From: Chitinophagaceae bacterium
GTDB taxonomy: Bacteria > Bacteroidota > Bacteroidia > Chitinophagales > Chitinophagaceae
Length of the DNA stretch: 5,311 bases
NCBI GenBank assembly: GCA_947489175.1
Contig: CANLED010000173.1
Location: 1 to 5,311 of the forward strand
Direction: 5' to 3'
Shown here one piece after another: positions 1 through 5,311 of the stretch. The first letter of the stretch is position 1, and every line of letters begins with the position of its first letter. The notes under the pieces were generated by a model. That model did not search any database. It was not told the DNA's origin and saw only the letters and a program-made list of their open reading frames with translations. The position numbers were made by a program, and so were the translations under genes.

Positions 1-1674
1 GGTTTGACCAACACTGGGTAAGGTGCTGCTATAAGGTGCATTGTCTCTTACTGTTAGCCTGAAATTCAATGTTCTTGCAACAGAACTCAGCGCTTCAACA
101 TTGGCACCTGCATCACCTCCAAGTGTTCCGGTAATCAATGACCCTGCTAGGATGGTTGACAGCCTGGGGAAGATTCTTGTTGGAGATGTTGTTGGACGAA
201 ATGAAATCCAGTTTGGCCCAGTTATTTTTGTTTCGCTGGCAACACTGGCTGTTCCTGTTGTTGTTGAGTTATCGTTTTGCTCCCAACAATAAGTAAGTTG
301 ATTTCCCTCGGCATCAGTTGCAGACCCAGTAAGCGCGAATGGTGTACTTCTTGGTATGGTATAATTGGGAACAGCAGCTACAATTGGTGTGGAGTTGTTC
401 CCAGCAATACTCAACGTTATAGGACAAGTTTTTGTAAGTAGGTTGGCTTGAATTTGAGCAATTGAAGCTTCATGAAAAATATCGATTGAATGAGGCGCTA
501 CATCTTGAGCAGTAATACCTGCATATCCCATGATGGTAATTCCTGATCCTACTTCCTTGTTAACACCTAATCCTTCATTGTTCATGGAAAAAGTATGGTT
601 TGCTCCCAGTTGGTGTCCAATTTCGTGTGCAACATAATCAATGTCGAAATTATCTCCTTGGGGAATACCATCAGAAGGAGACGTAATTCCACTTCCTTTT
701 CCATTTATAGTGCCATTTCTATTAACACAAACACAACCAATACATCCCGCGTTACCACCACCACCAGAAGAACCAAACATGTGTCCAATATCATAATTTG
801 CTTCACCGATTACAGAAACCAATGTGGACTCTAATTGAGTATTCCAACTTGCAAGCGTGGTGTAAGGATCTGTTGCTGGGTTATAATAGATAACATTTGT
901 ACTCGCCGCAACAAGATTTAGGTGAAGTGCTAGGTCTTTTTCATAAATGCCATTGCAACGTGTTAATGTATTATTGAATGCTGCCAATACCAGTGCAACT
1001 TGAGTTGAACTTGTTGCGCCAAAATAGTTTGAGTACTCTGCGTTGCAAGACTGTGCTAAACGCATGGTTTTGAGATTGCCACCAGAGCGGCTAACAAGGT
1101 TCATGTTTAAAACTTGATCGTTGATAGAAGAAACCATTTGTTTTTCTGTTGTTGTGCAATCCCAAGGCAGCTGTCCATTTTTGCGTTGTGATTTAAATGC
1201 CGCATATACCTTTTTGTCATCTGAATAAGGCTCAATGAACTCAATTTCTTTGTCGGCCCTAAACACCATTGTTTGAACCCCTTCTGGTGAAATACTTAAT
1301 TTTAAAGTAGCTGACTTATCGGTTATTCCCTTACCTGAATAAGCCCTAATTTCAGGGTATAGAGCCTGAAGTGCTGGCTCAAAATTGGATGCTTCAACCA
1401 ACTCAAAATCTTCCATACCGCCATCAGCATTTGGCAAAGTGATAGTATTTGAGAGGCTTGTAGATTTGTCATCAATGTTTGTGGAAAGTTCTTGCTTAAA
1501 AAGGGTAATATCAAGATCAAATACTTTGAAATCTTTTGCAAAAGATGATCTTTCAGTAGATTTGTGGGTGATGATTTTTTCAGTTCCAGTGTGCTCTTTC
1601 CAGTGATTTTTTTGTTGTGCACTGACAAACCCGAATATAGCGAGCGCTACAAGGGTTAACTTGAATTTTTTCAT
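1..1674 (-). CDS. Secreted reprolysin-like zinc metalloprotease, 3' end beyond the window
   Basis: An uninterrupted frame of 558 codons runs from an ATG at 1672-1674 to the left edge, so the stop is not visible. Residues 1-20 are a clear signal peptide (MKKFK, then a hydrophobic stretch ending FVSAQ), so the product is exported. Residues of about 21-195 look like a propeptide. The catalytic domain spans about 200-417 and carries HEIGHQLGANH at 350-360, the metzincin HExxHxxGxxH site (zinc ligands H350, H354, H360; catalytic base E351), with the Met-turn IMGYAG around M382. This arrangement fits the reprolysin-like (M12B-related) peptidases of Bacteroidota. Residues 425-558 resemble the beta-rich domain that follows in these proteins (ATDAEGNQLTYCWEQ, FRLTVRDN). 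Family members often end in a type IX secretion sorting domain; here that is only inference. C173 (LPWDC), at the end of the propeptide, could act as a cysteine switch. Cysteines C311, C314 and C316 cluster just before the active site. No clear Shine-Dalgarno precedes the ATG, as is usual in this phylum. The substrate is unknown. Confidence 0.93.
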   Translation of the reverse strand, partial: MKKFKLTLVALAIFGFVSAQQKNHWKEHTGTEKIITHKSTERSSFAKDFKVFDLDITLFKQELSTNIDDKSTSLSNTITLPNADGGMEDFELVEASNFEPALQALYPEIRAYSGKGITDKSATLKLSISPEGVQTMVFRADKEIEFIEPYSDDKKVYAAFKSQRKNGQLPWDCTTTEKQMVSSINDQVLNMNLVSRSGGNLKTMRLAQSCNAEYSNYFGATSSTQVALVLAAFNNTLTRCNGIYEKDLALHLNLVAASTNVIYYNPATDPYTTLASWNTQLESTLVSVIGEANYDIGHMFGSSGGGGNAGCIGCVCVNRNGTINGKGSGITSPSDGIPQGDNFDIDYVAHEIGHQLGANHTFSMNNEGLGVNKEVGSGITIMGYAGITAQDVAPHSIDIFHEASIAQIQANLLTKTCPITLSIAGNNSTPIVAAVPNYTIPRSTPFALTGSATDAEGNQLTYCWEQNDNSTTTGTASVASETKITGPNWISFRPTTSPTRIFPRLSTILAGSLITGTLGGDAGANVEALSSVARTLNFRLTVRDNAPYSSTLPSVGQT

Positions 1675-1985
1675 AAGATTGGAATTTTGAGATTGTAGTT
1701 TTGGATTTACGAGGACTAAAGTACGGTAAATTTTATGAAATAGTTAAAAACAGGAAAAAAAAGTTAAAAATTTTAAAAAACCCTTTTTTTGTGTTTTTTA
1801 CTCAATTTTTCATTTTAGCAATTGTAAAGTAAGTAGGTTGGATAGAATTTAAAAAACAAGATAAGTTGCGAAATATTGGTTTAAATTTATATGTGAAGGC
1901 ATTCATTAGAGAAAACCCTATACATTTAATGGCCAGCTAAACTCCAAATCTAGTCCAGGAGATTGAAAACATACAATGATTAGCC
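1675..1985. other. Divergent intergenic region between the metalloprotease and DUF2339 genes
   Basis: These 311 bp separate two divergent start codons, so they should hold both promoters. No convincing gene is present. Only partial matches to the Bacteroidota -7 box (TAnnTTTG) are visible: TACTTTAG on the minus strand at 1716-1723, about 42 bp before the protease ATG, and TAAATTTA and TACATTTA (1921-1928) on the plus strand. None has a convincing TTTG box at the right distance, so I do not call a promoter. AGGAG at 1957-1961 lies 24 nt before the plus-strand ATG at 1986, too far to act as its ribosome binding site. It lies 14 nt before an out-of-frame ATG at 1976 that opens a 16-codon ORF overlapping the next gene's start. 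The most distinctive part is the phased A/T-tract array at 1746-1799. Confidence 0.6.
1746..1799. other. Helically phased A/T-tract array, predicted curved DNA
   Basis: Six homopolymer tracts follow one another: A5 (1746-1750), A8 (1755-1762), A5 (1766-1770, running into T4), A6 (1775-1780), T7 (1784-1790) and T6 (1794-1799). Their centres are about 9.5-10.5 bp apart, close to one helical turn. Phased A-tracts are an established cause of intrinsic DNA bending, so this segment should curve. The 9-mer AGTTAAAAA also repeats exactly 20 bp apart (1742-1750 and 1762-1770). The array lies 72-125 bp upstream of the metalloprotease start. It may be an UP-element-like activator or a nucleoid-protein site, but that is inference. 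Confidence 0.5.
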
Positions 1986-4208
1986 ATGGAAAATATGAAA
2001 GAAAGCATTGCTTCCCTAGAGGTTAAACTCAGGGAATTATCGTCCTCGCAACTTCAAGTTTTTGCTCAGATAGAAGCATTGCAACTTGAGATGATTGACC
2101 TAAAGAAAAAAACGGGTATCGATTCCAATGTTTTTCCAATTCATCATCCCAACATGATGCCTCAAATAAGAGAAAAAAAGCAATCAAGGAGTTTAAAAAA
2201 TTTCATAGTCCCTAAATCACAACTCGAAGATCTTATAGGAACCAATCTTTTCAATAAAATAGGTATACTAATCATAGTAGTTGGTGTTTTCATTGGAGCA
2301 AAATATGCAATCGATAAAGAATTGATTAGTCCAGCTACCCGCATCTTACTTGGTTATCTTATAGCCGCTTCATTGGCCTTTGTTTCATTCAGGTTAAAAA
2401 GAAAGTACCCCGACTTCAGTGCTGTGATGATGAGCGGATCCATATCCATCATGTATTTCATCAGCTTTATTGCCTACAACTTTTATCATCTATTTCCTCA
2501 GGGCATCACATTTGTTATTATGCTATCAACAACTGCATTGGTTGTAGCAACTGCTTTTTGGTACAACAAACGCATTATTGCTTTGCTTGGACAGGTGGGA
2601 GCTTATGCCATTCCATTTATGTTGGGAGATGGGAGCAACAAAACAACATTTTTGTTTGCATACATCTCAATAATCAACATAGGCTTGCTTTTTCTTTCGT
2701 TGAAAAAAAACTGGAAACAGGTATATCAATTTGCATTTTTCATGAGCTGGATAATTTATGTGATTACATTGCTCAATGTAAAAACAAACTCAGAAATGTT
2801 GCCTGAGAATCTCCTGTTTATAGCCATCAATTTTTTCATTTTTTATGCAACATTTCTTTCATACAAAATCATCAAGAAAGAATTTTATAGCTTAGAACAA
2901 TTGATGATTTTGTTAATCAATGCGTTAGCTTTCTTTTTTATTGGTTATTATTTAATCAACAGTATTTATCCCGATCATAACTATTTAACCTTGTTTACAT
3001 TGTCAAATGCCCTAATTCATTTGGCTATTGGTTTTTGGATTCATAAGATAAAATTGACTGATAATACTGTACAAATGTTCATCTTCGGATTGTCTGTTAC
3101 ATTCATTACAATACTTGTACCTGTTGCATTTCATGGAAATACCACAACCATTTTATGGGCTGTGGAGGCCATTGGATTGAGTTTTATCGGGTACAAATAT
3201 GCCAAGAGGGCTTATTTGTCAATGTCTGTGGCCCTCCTTCTTCTAACTTTTTTCAGCATGTTCATTGATTGGGGCACGTATTTTGTTATGGTTGCAAATC
3301 CACCTCAAAAAATAATCCCTTTTTATAATACCAATTTTTTCAGTTCGATATTTGTTTGCACCATATTGGCATCAATGGTTGTCATGTCGCGCAAGTTTAA
3401 ATCTTCCTCAACAGGAATTGTCATAAACTTTCTTGAGCGATTACTTCCATTTGCTTTTATTATTTTTTTGTATGGGAATCTGCATTTGGAGACTAATTTT
3501 TGGTGGACCATATTCGCAGAAAACCATAAAGTTCTTCAAGCAGAAAAATGGCGTGTGTTGATATTGGAGTTTTTGGCAATGTCGTATCTTACAATTTGGT
3601 TAAGCATCAACATGGGTGTCATCAAGAACAAGTATTTGTCCATTTTTTTATTGATTTTATCTGTTTATGTGGTGATGGTTTTTGTATCATCTGGTTTAAT
3701 GTCTATCGGCGATTTACGCCGGGCCTATTTGAATGACAAAACAGCTGTAATTTGGCTTCTAGTGCCAAGGTATTTTTTTCTAATGATGCTTGGATTGTTG
3801 ATATTTTTTATGAGAAAAAACTGGATGGAATGGTTCAACAATCGCAAAACCGAAAAGTACTTTTCTTATTTTTTCAATTTAATTGTATTGACTTTCCTTT
3901 GCAATGAGTTTGTACATTGGATGGATGTAATGGGGTATGAAAATCAATACAAATTGGGACTCAGCATCATTGCGGGAACTTATTCGCTTCTCTTGATTTC
4001 TTACGGAATTTATGCACGTAAAGCTTACTTAAGGGTATCAGCAATTGTATTGTTATCCATTACGCTGGCTAAAGTGATTTTTTATGATTTGGCAACATTT
4101 ACCACTGTATCAAAAACCATAGTTTTGATTATTCTTGGGGTAATCATGTTAGCAGCATCCTTTCTTTATAACAAATACAAACATGTTTTATTTGAAGAGA
4201 AGAGATAG
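1986..4208 (+). CDS. DUF2339 family polytopic inner-membrane protein
   Basis: This 740-residue protein is recognised as a DUF2339 member from its layout and conserved segments. Residues 1-45 form a short coiled coil (MENMKESIASLEVKLREL onward), followed by a polar linker of about 46-80. The family entry motif then appears, EDLIGTNLFNKIGIL at 81-95, leading into the first membrane helix. Roughly 20 hydrophobic segments fill the rest. WAVEAIGLSFIGYK (391-404) and the C-terminal block around 681-732 (VLLSITLAKVIFYDLA, then ILGVIMLAASFLYNKYK) also match the family pattern. No catalytic motif is evident and the biochemical role of DUF2339 proteins is not established. The size is within, or slightly below, what is usual. 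ATG 1986 is the first in-frame start after a TGA at 1977-1979; ATG 1995 (M4) is an alternative. There is no clear ribosome binding site. The gene stands alone on its strand and its TAG lies 8 bp from the stop of the convergent gene. Confidence 0.9.
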   Translation: MENMKESIASLEVKLRELSSSQLQVFAQIEALQLEMIDLKKKTGIDSNVFPIHHPNMMPQIREKKQSRSLKNFIVPKSQLEDLIGTNLFNKIGILIIVVGVFIGAKYAIDKELISPATRILLGYLIAASLAFVSFRLKRKYPDFSAVMMSGSISIMYFISFIAYNFYHLFPQGITFVIMLSTTALVVATAFWYNKRIIALLGQVGAYAIPFMLGDGSNKTTFLFAYISIINIGLLFLSLKKNWKQVYQFAFFMSWIIYVITLLNVKTNSEMLPENLLFIAINFFIFYATFLSYKIIKKEFYSLEQLMILLINALAFFFIGYYLINSIYPDHNYLTLFTLSNALIHLAIGFWIHKIKLTDNTVQMFIFGLSVTFITILVPVAFHGNTTTILWAVEAIGLSFIGYKYAKRAYLSMSVALLLLTFFSMFIDWGTYFVMVANPPQKIIPFYNTNFFSSIFVCTILASMVVMSRKFKSSSTGIVINFLERLLPFAFIIFLYGNLHLETNFWWTIFAENHKVLQAEKWRVLILEFLAMSYLTIWLSINMGVIKNKYLSIFLLILSVYVVMVFVSSGLMSIGDLRRAYLNDKTAVIWLLVPRYFFLMMLGLLIFFMRKNWMEWFNNRKTEKYFSYFFNLIVLTFLCNEFVHWMDVMGYENQYKLGLSIIAGTYSLLLISYGIYARKAYLRVSAIVLLSITLAKVIFYDLATFTTVSKTIVLIILGVIMLAASFLYNKYKHVLFEEKR

Positions 4209-4216
4209 GGGATGTT

Positions 4217-4600
4217 TCATTTAAGCAAAACCCTTTTAATCATGATAAGTTGACCGATAATTAATACCAGCGTGCATATTACAATAGTGGACATATTACT
4301 TGATATTGTGACATTGAAACTGAGTGGAAAATTTAAAAGTGAATTCATTTTATCAAAAACAGGAGATTGGATGGTGCCTAGGTTATTTAGATTAAATGCC
4401 AAATAGCTTGCAATCACAAGAAAAACAGCGCAGAGTATTGCAGCAGTTAATTTGCCTGGAATTAAGGCATGATGATTTTGTTTTTGTTTGGATGCCAGTT
4501 CATTCATGACGTTGAACATGAAATCTTTAGATGGTTTCTGAAGACCTTCTGAAATGACTGCATTTTTTATCTCCTCATCTAAGTTGAATGCTTTTTTCAT
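4217..4600 (-). CDS. Small two-helix membrane protein, putative partner or anti-sigma-like regulator of the upstream sigma factor
   Basis: This 127-residue protein is not recognised by any named domain. Its N-terminal portion (1-50) is charged and soluble and includes ISEGLQKPSKDFMFNVMNEL at 16-35. Similar KPSxDF...VM segments occur, from memory, in small membrane proteins encoded next to sigma factors in Bacteroidota. A first membrane helix spans about 51-71, a loop of about 30 residues follows, and a second helix spans about 103-121, ending in a basic IKRVLLK tail. This predicts both termini in the cytoplasm. It starts 6 bp after the sigma factor's stop, so the two are very probably co-transcribed and perhaps translationally coupled. 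That position is typical of anti-sigma factors. However, no zinc-binding HxxxCxxC motif or FecR-like domain is visible, so the anti-sigma role is inferred from context only. Confidence 0.8.
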   Translation of the reverse strand: MKKAFNLDEEIKNAVISEGLQKPSKDFMFNVMNELASKQKQNHHALIPGKLTAAILCAVFLVIASYLAFNLNNLGTIQSPVFDKMNSLLNFPLSFNVTISSNMSTIVICTLVLIIGQLIMIKRVLLK

Positions 4601-4606
4601 AAGATG

Positions 4607-5176
4607 TTATTTTTCATTGTATGCTTGGAGGTCTTTTTTTAAGAAACTAGAAAGCTTGTTTCTAATCCTAAATAATTTTATTTTAATGTTGTTTTCTTCT
4701 AGTCCCATGATTTCAGCAATTTCCTTTAGCCTCAGACCATCATAGTAATACAACGTCATAATGAGCTGATCTGTTGATGGCAGTCGTTCAATCCCTTGTT
4801 TTATGATCAATTGTATTTCTTTGTTGTCGATATGACTGTCTATCTCAATGTCAATGTTTTCAATTGCCTCATTAACGTCGTCTATTTCAATCAAGTTACC
4901 TCTTTTTTTCTTTATTTTAAGCTTGTCAATCGCCTGATTATACGCTATTTTGTATAGCCAAGTGGAAAAGGAGGATTTGTTGTTGAATGTTGAAAGCGAC
5001 TTAAAAGCTTTGATAAAAGACTCTTGTGCGGCATCTTCTGCTTCTTCTTTGTTGTCTAAAATTTTGCAGGAGATGGTAAAAACCATGTGCTGGTATTTTT
5101 CTACCAAATGGGAAAAGGCAAGCGTTTCGCCTGCTAATACCTTCTCTATATGCCATTCATCCGATTGCTTGTTCAA
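4607..5176 (-). CDS. ECF-type RNA polymerase sigma factor (sigma-70 family), TTG start
   Basis: This 189-residue protein has the two-domain ECF layout. Region 2 is at about 21-88: FSHLVEKYQHMVFTI, then the DAAQESFIKAF segment at 48-58 and STWLYKIAYNQAID at 71-84, which in the family bind core polymerase and melt the -10 element. A short acidic linker (96-119) follows. Region 4 is at about 121-178, with RLPSTDQLIMTLYYYDGLRLKEIAE and a helix-turn-helix at about 149-171 that reads the -35 element. The start is TTG at 5174-5176. In-frame upstream codons hold no ATG or GTG before a TGA at 5198-5200, and the next in-frame ATG (M31) would remove part of region 2. The resulting N-terminus (MNKQSDEWHIEKVLAG) is the usual length for the family. 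The gene heads an operon with the membrane protein 6 bp downstream. A dyad promoter-like element lies just upstream. The activating signal is unknown. Confidence 0.93.
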   Translation of the reverse strand: MNKQSDEWHIEKVLAGETLAFSHLVEKYQHMVFTISCKILDNKEEAEDAAQESFIKAFKSLSTFNNKSSFSTWLYKIAYNQAIDKLKIKKKRGNLIEIDDVNEAIENIDIEIDSHIDNKEIQLIIKQGIERLPSTDQLIMTLYYYDGLRLKEIAEIMGLEENNIKIKLFRIRNKLSSFLKKDLQAYNEK

Positions 5177-5201
5177 AGTGTTGGTTAGACTGATATTTCA
5201 T
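5157..5201 (-). other. Short out-of-frame ORF overlapping the sigma factor start
   Basis: An ATG at 5199-5201 opens a 14-codon frame (MKYQSNQHFEQAIG, stop TGA at 5157-5159) that overlaps the first six codons of the sigma gene in another frame. It could be a leader peptide that affects translation from the weak TTG. It could also be the original N-terminus separated by a one-base indel or sequencing error, or it could be chance. Nothing in the peptide argues for an independent function. Confidence 0.2.
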
Positions 5202-5214
5202 ACTTTTGGTTACA
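5185..5214 (-). promoter_or_regulatory. Candidate ECF-type promoter facing the sigma operon
   Basis: On the minus strand TGTAACC (5214-5208) is followed after 17 bp by GTCTAA (5190-5185). An AAC-containing -35 and a GTC-containing -10 about 16-17 bp apart is the general form of ECF sigma promoters, and ECF genes are often autoregulated. One difficulty is that a start site 6-8 bp beyond GTCTAA would fall only a few bases before the TTG, giving a nearly leaderless message. The element may therefore be an operator, or the true start of transcription may lie further upstream. Confidence 0.4.
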
Positions 5215-5247
5215 AGTTAGTGGTAATAAAATAAATATGTAACCAAA
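5205..5247. repeat. Perfect 10-bp inverted repeat upstream of the sigma operon
   Basis: TTTGGTTACA (5205-5214) and TGTAACCAAA (5238-5247) are exact reverse complements separated by 23 bp and centred at 5226. The symmetry continues further out. TCAGTC reads outward on both sides at an identical 11-bp distance (5188-5193 on the minus strand, 5259-5264 on the plus strand), giving 16 matching positions per arm. The repeat starts 29 bp upstream of the sigma TTG. It could be two facing copies of a promoter, a dimeric operator with half-sites 33 bp (about three turns) apart, or an RNA hairpin if transcribed. Confidence 0.75.
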
Positions 5248-5267
5248 CAGCCATGAATTCAGTCATA
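5238..5267 (+). promoter_or_regulatory. Candidate ECF-type promoter facing right, mirror of the sigma-operon element
   Basis: On the plus strand TGTAACC (5238-5244) is followed after 17 bp by GTCATA (5262-5267), the same spacing and the same GTC core as on the opposite strand. It would start transcription near 5273 towards whatever gene lies to the right. ATGs at 5300 and 5305 would then be possible starts. This conflicts with the ORF starting at 5253, whose ATG would lie inside the promoter spacer, so at most one of these two readings is right. Confidence 0.35.
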
Positions 5268-5311
5268 TTGCTGTGTACGTTATTCCTCATTAAAATTGTA
5301 TGTTATGGGAT
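5253..5311 (+). CDS. Possible start of an exported protein gene, truncated by the window edge
   Basis: An ATG at 5253-5255 opens a frame that stays open for 19 complete codons to the edge. It encodes MNSVILLCTLFLIKIVCYG, a hydrophobic stretch like a signal peptide or membrane anchor, though without the usual basic residues directly after the Met. There is a stop in frame upstream at 5232-5234. If real, it is transcribed divergently from the sigma operon and shares the dyad element. Only 19 residues are visible, so neither identity nor reality can be settled. Confidence 0.35.
   Translation, partial: MNSVILLCTLFLIKIVCYG

Noticed and set aside
595..834. Plus-strand open frame of 79 codons rich in Thr, Asn and Arg
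   Set aside because: It is antisense to the metalloprotease catalytic region, and its composition is that of reversed codons from the zinc-site segment.
1323..1628. Minus-strand open frame of 101 codons inside the metalloprotease
   Set aside because: It overlaps the signal-peptide-bearing metalloprotease on the same strand in another frame and shows no domain or independent start context.
1775..1790. A6-CCC-T7 hairpin as a possible terminator
   Set aside because: The stem is only A-T pairs with a three-base loop, and it lies between two divergent starts where no transcript needs to end. It is better explained as part of the phased tract array.
1957..2026. AGGAG followed by an ATG at 1976 and a 16-codon ORF before the DUF2339 gene
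   Set aside because: The spacing of 14 nt is long, the peptide has no features and the frame ends inside the DUF2339 coding region. It is noted within the intergenic entry only.
4207..4236. GGG...CCCTTTT as a terminator for the DUF2339 gene
   Set aside because: Only a three-pair G-C stem with a long, poorly paired loop can be drawn, too weak to support.
5157..5201. Calling the sigma factor a frameshifted pseudogene
   Set aside because: The frame from the TTG gives a full-length protein with intact regions 2 and 4 and a normal N-terminus, so no disruption needs to be assumed.
4950..5234. Plus-strand open frame of 94 codons across the sigma gene's start
   Set aside because: It is antisense to the conserved region 2 of the sigma factor and has no recognisable protein features.

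Overview
The window is AT-rich. Its protein families, sparse Shine-Dalgarno sites and a secreted reprolysin-like zinc metalloprotease of the kind common in gliding or marine Flavobacteriia point to a member of the Bacteroidota, probably near Flavobacteriales. The genus cannot be named from this sequence. There are no rRNA or tRNA genes, CRISPR arrays or insertion sequences.

Layout: (1) Positions 1-1674, minus strand, hold the first 558 codons of a secreted zinc metalloprotease with a signal peptide, HExxHxxGxxH zinc site and Met-turn. The gene runs off the left edge, so its C-terminus (perhaps a type IX secretion sorting domain) is not visible. (2) Positions 1675-1985 are a 311-bp divergent intergenic region with a helically phased run of A/T tracts that should curve the DNA. 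(3) Positions 1986-4208, plus strand, encode a 740-residue polytopic DUF2339-family membrane protein with an N-terminal coiled coil. (4) After only 8 bp, a convergent minus-strand pair follows: an ECF-type RNA polymerase sigma factor (4607-5176, TTG start), then 6 bp downstream of it a 127-residue two-helix membrane protein (4217-4600). (5) Positions 5177-5311 are the sigma gene's upstream region. They contain a perfect 10-bp inverted repeat whose two arms are each followed, at the same distance, by a second shared hexamer. This resembles two divergent ECF-type promoters. A possible signal-peptide-bearing ORF starts at 5253 and runs off the right edge.

How the genes may work together: the sigma factor and the small membrane protein are almost certainly one transcription unit, and the small protein is a candidate membrane partner (anti-sigma-like regulator), although it has no recognisable anti-sigma domain. 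The dyad element upstream could be the recognition site for this sigma factor or for another regulator, controlling the sigma operon and the gene to the right together. The metalloprotease and the DUF2339 protein are divergently transcribed and have no evident functional link. The strongest candidate for something undescribed is the dyad element at 5185-5267. The coding genes belong to known families.
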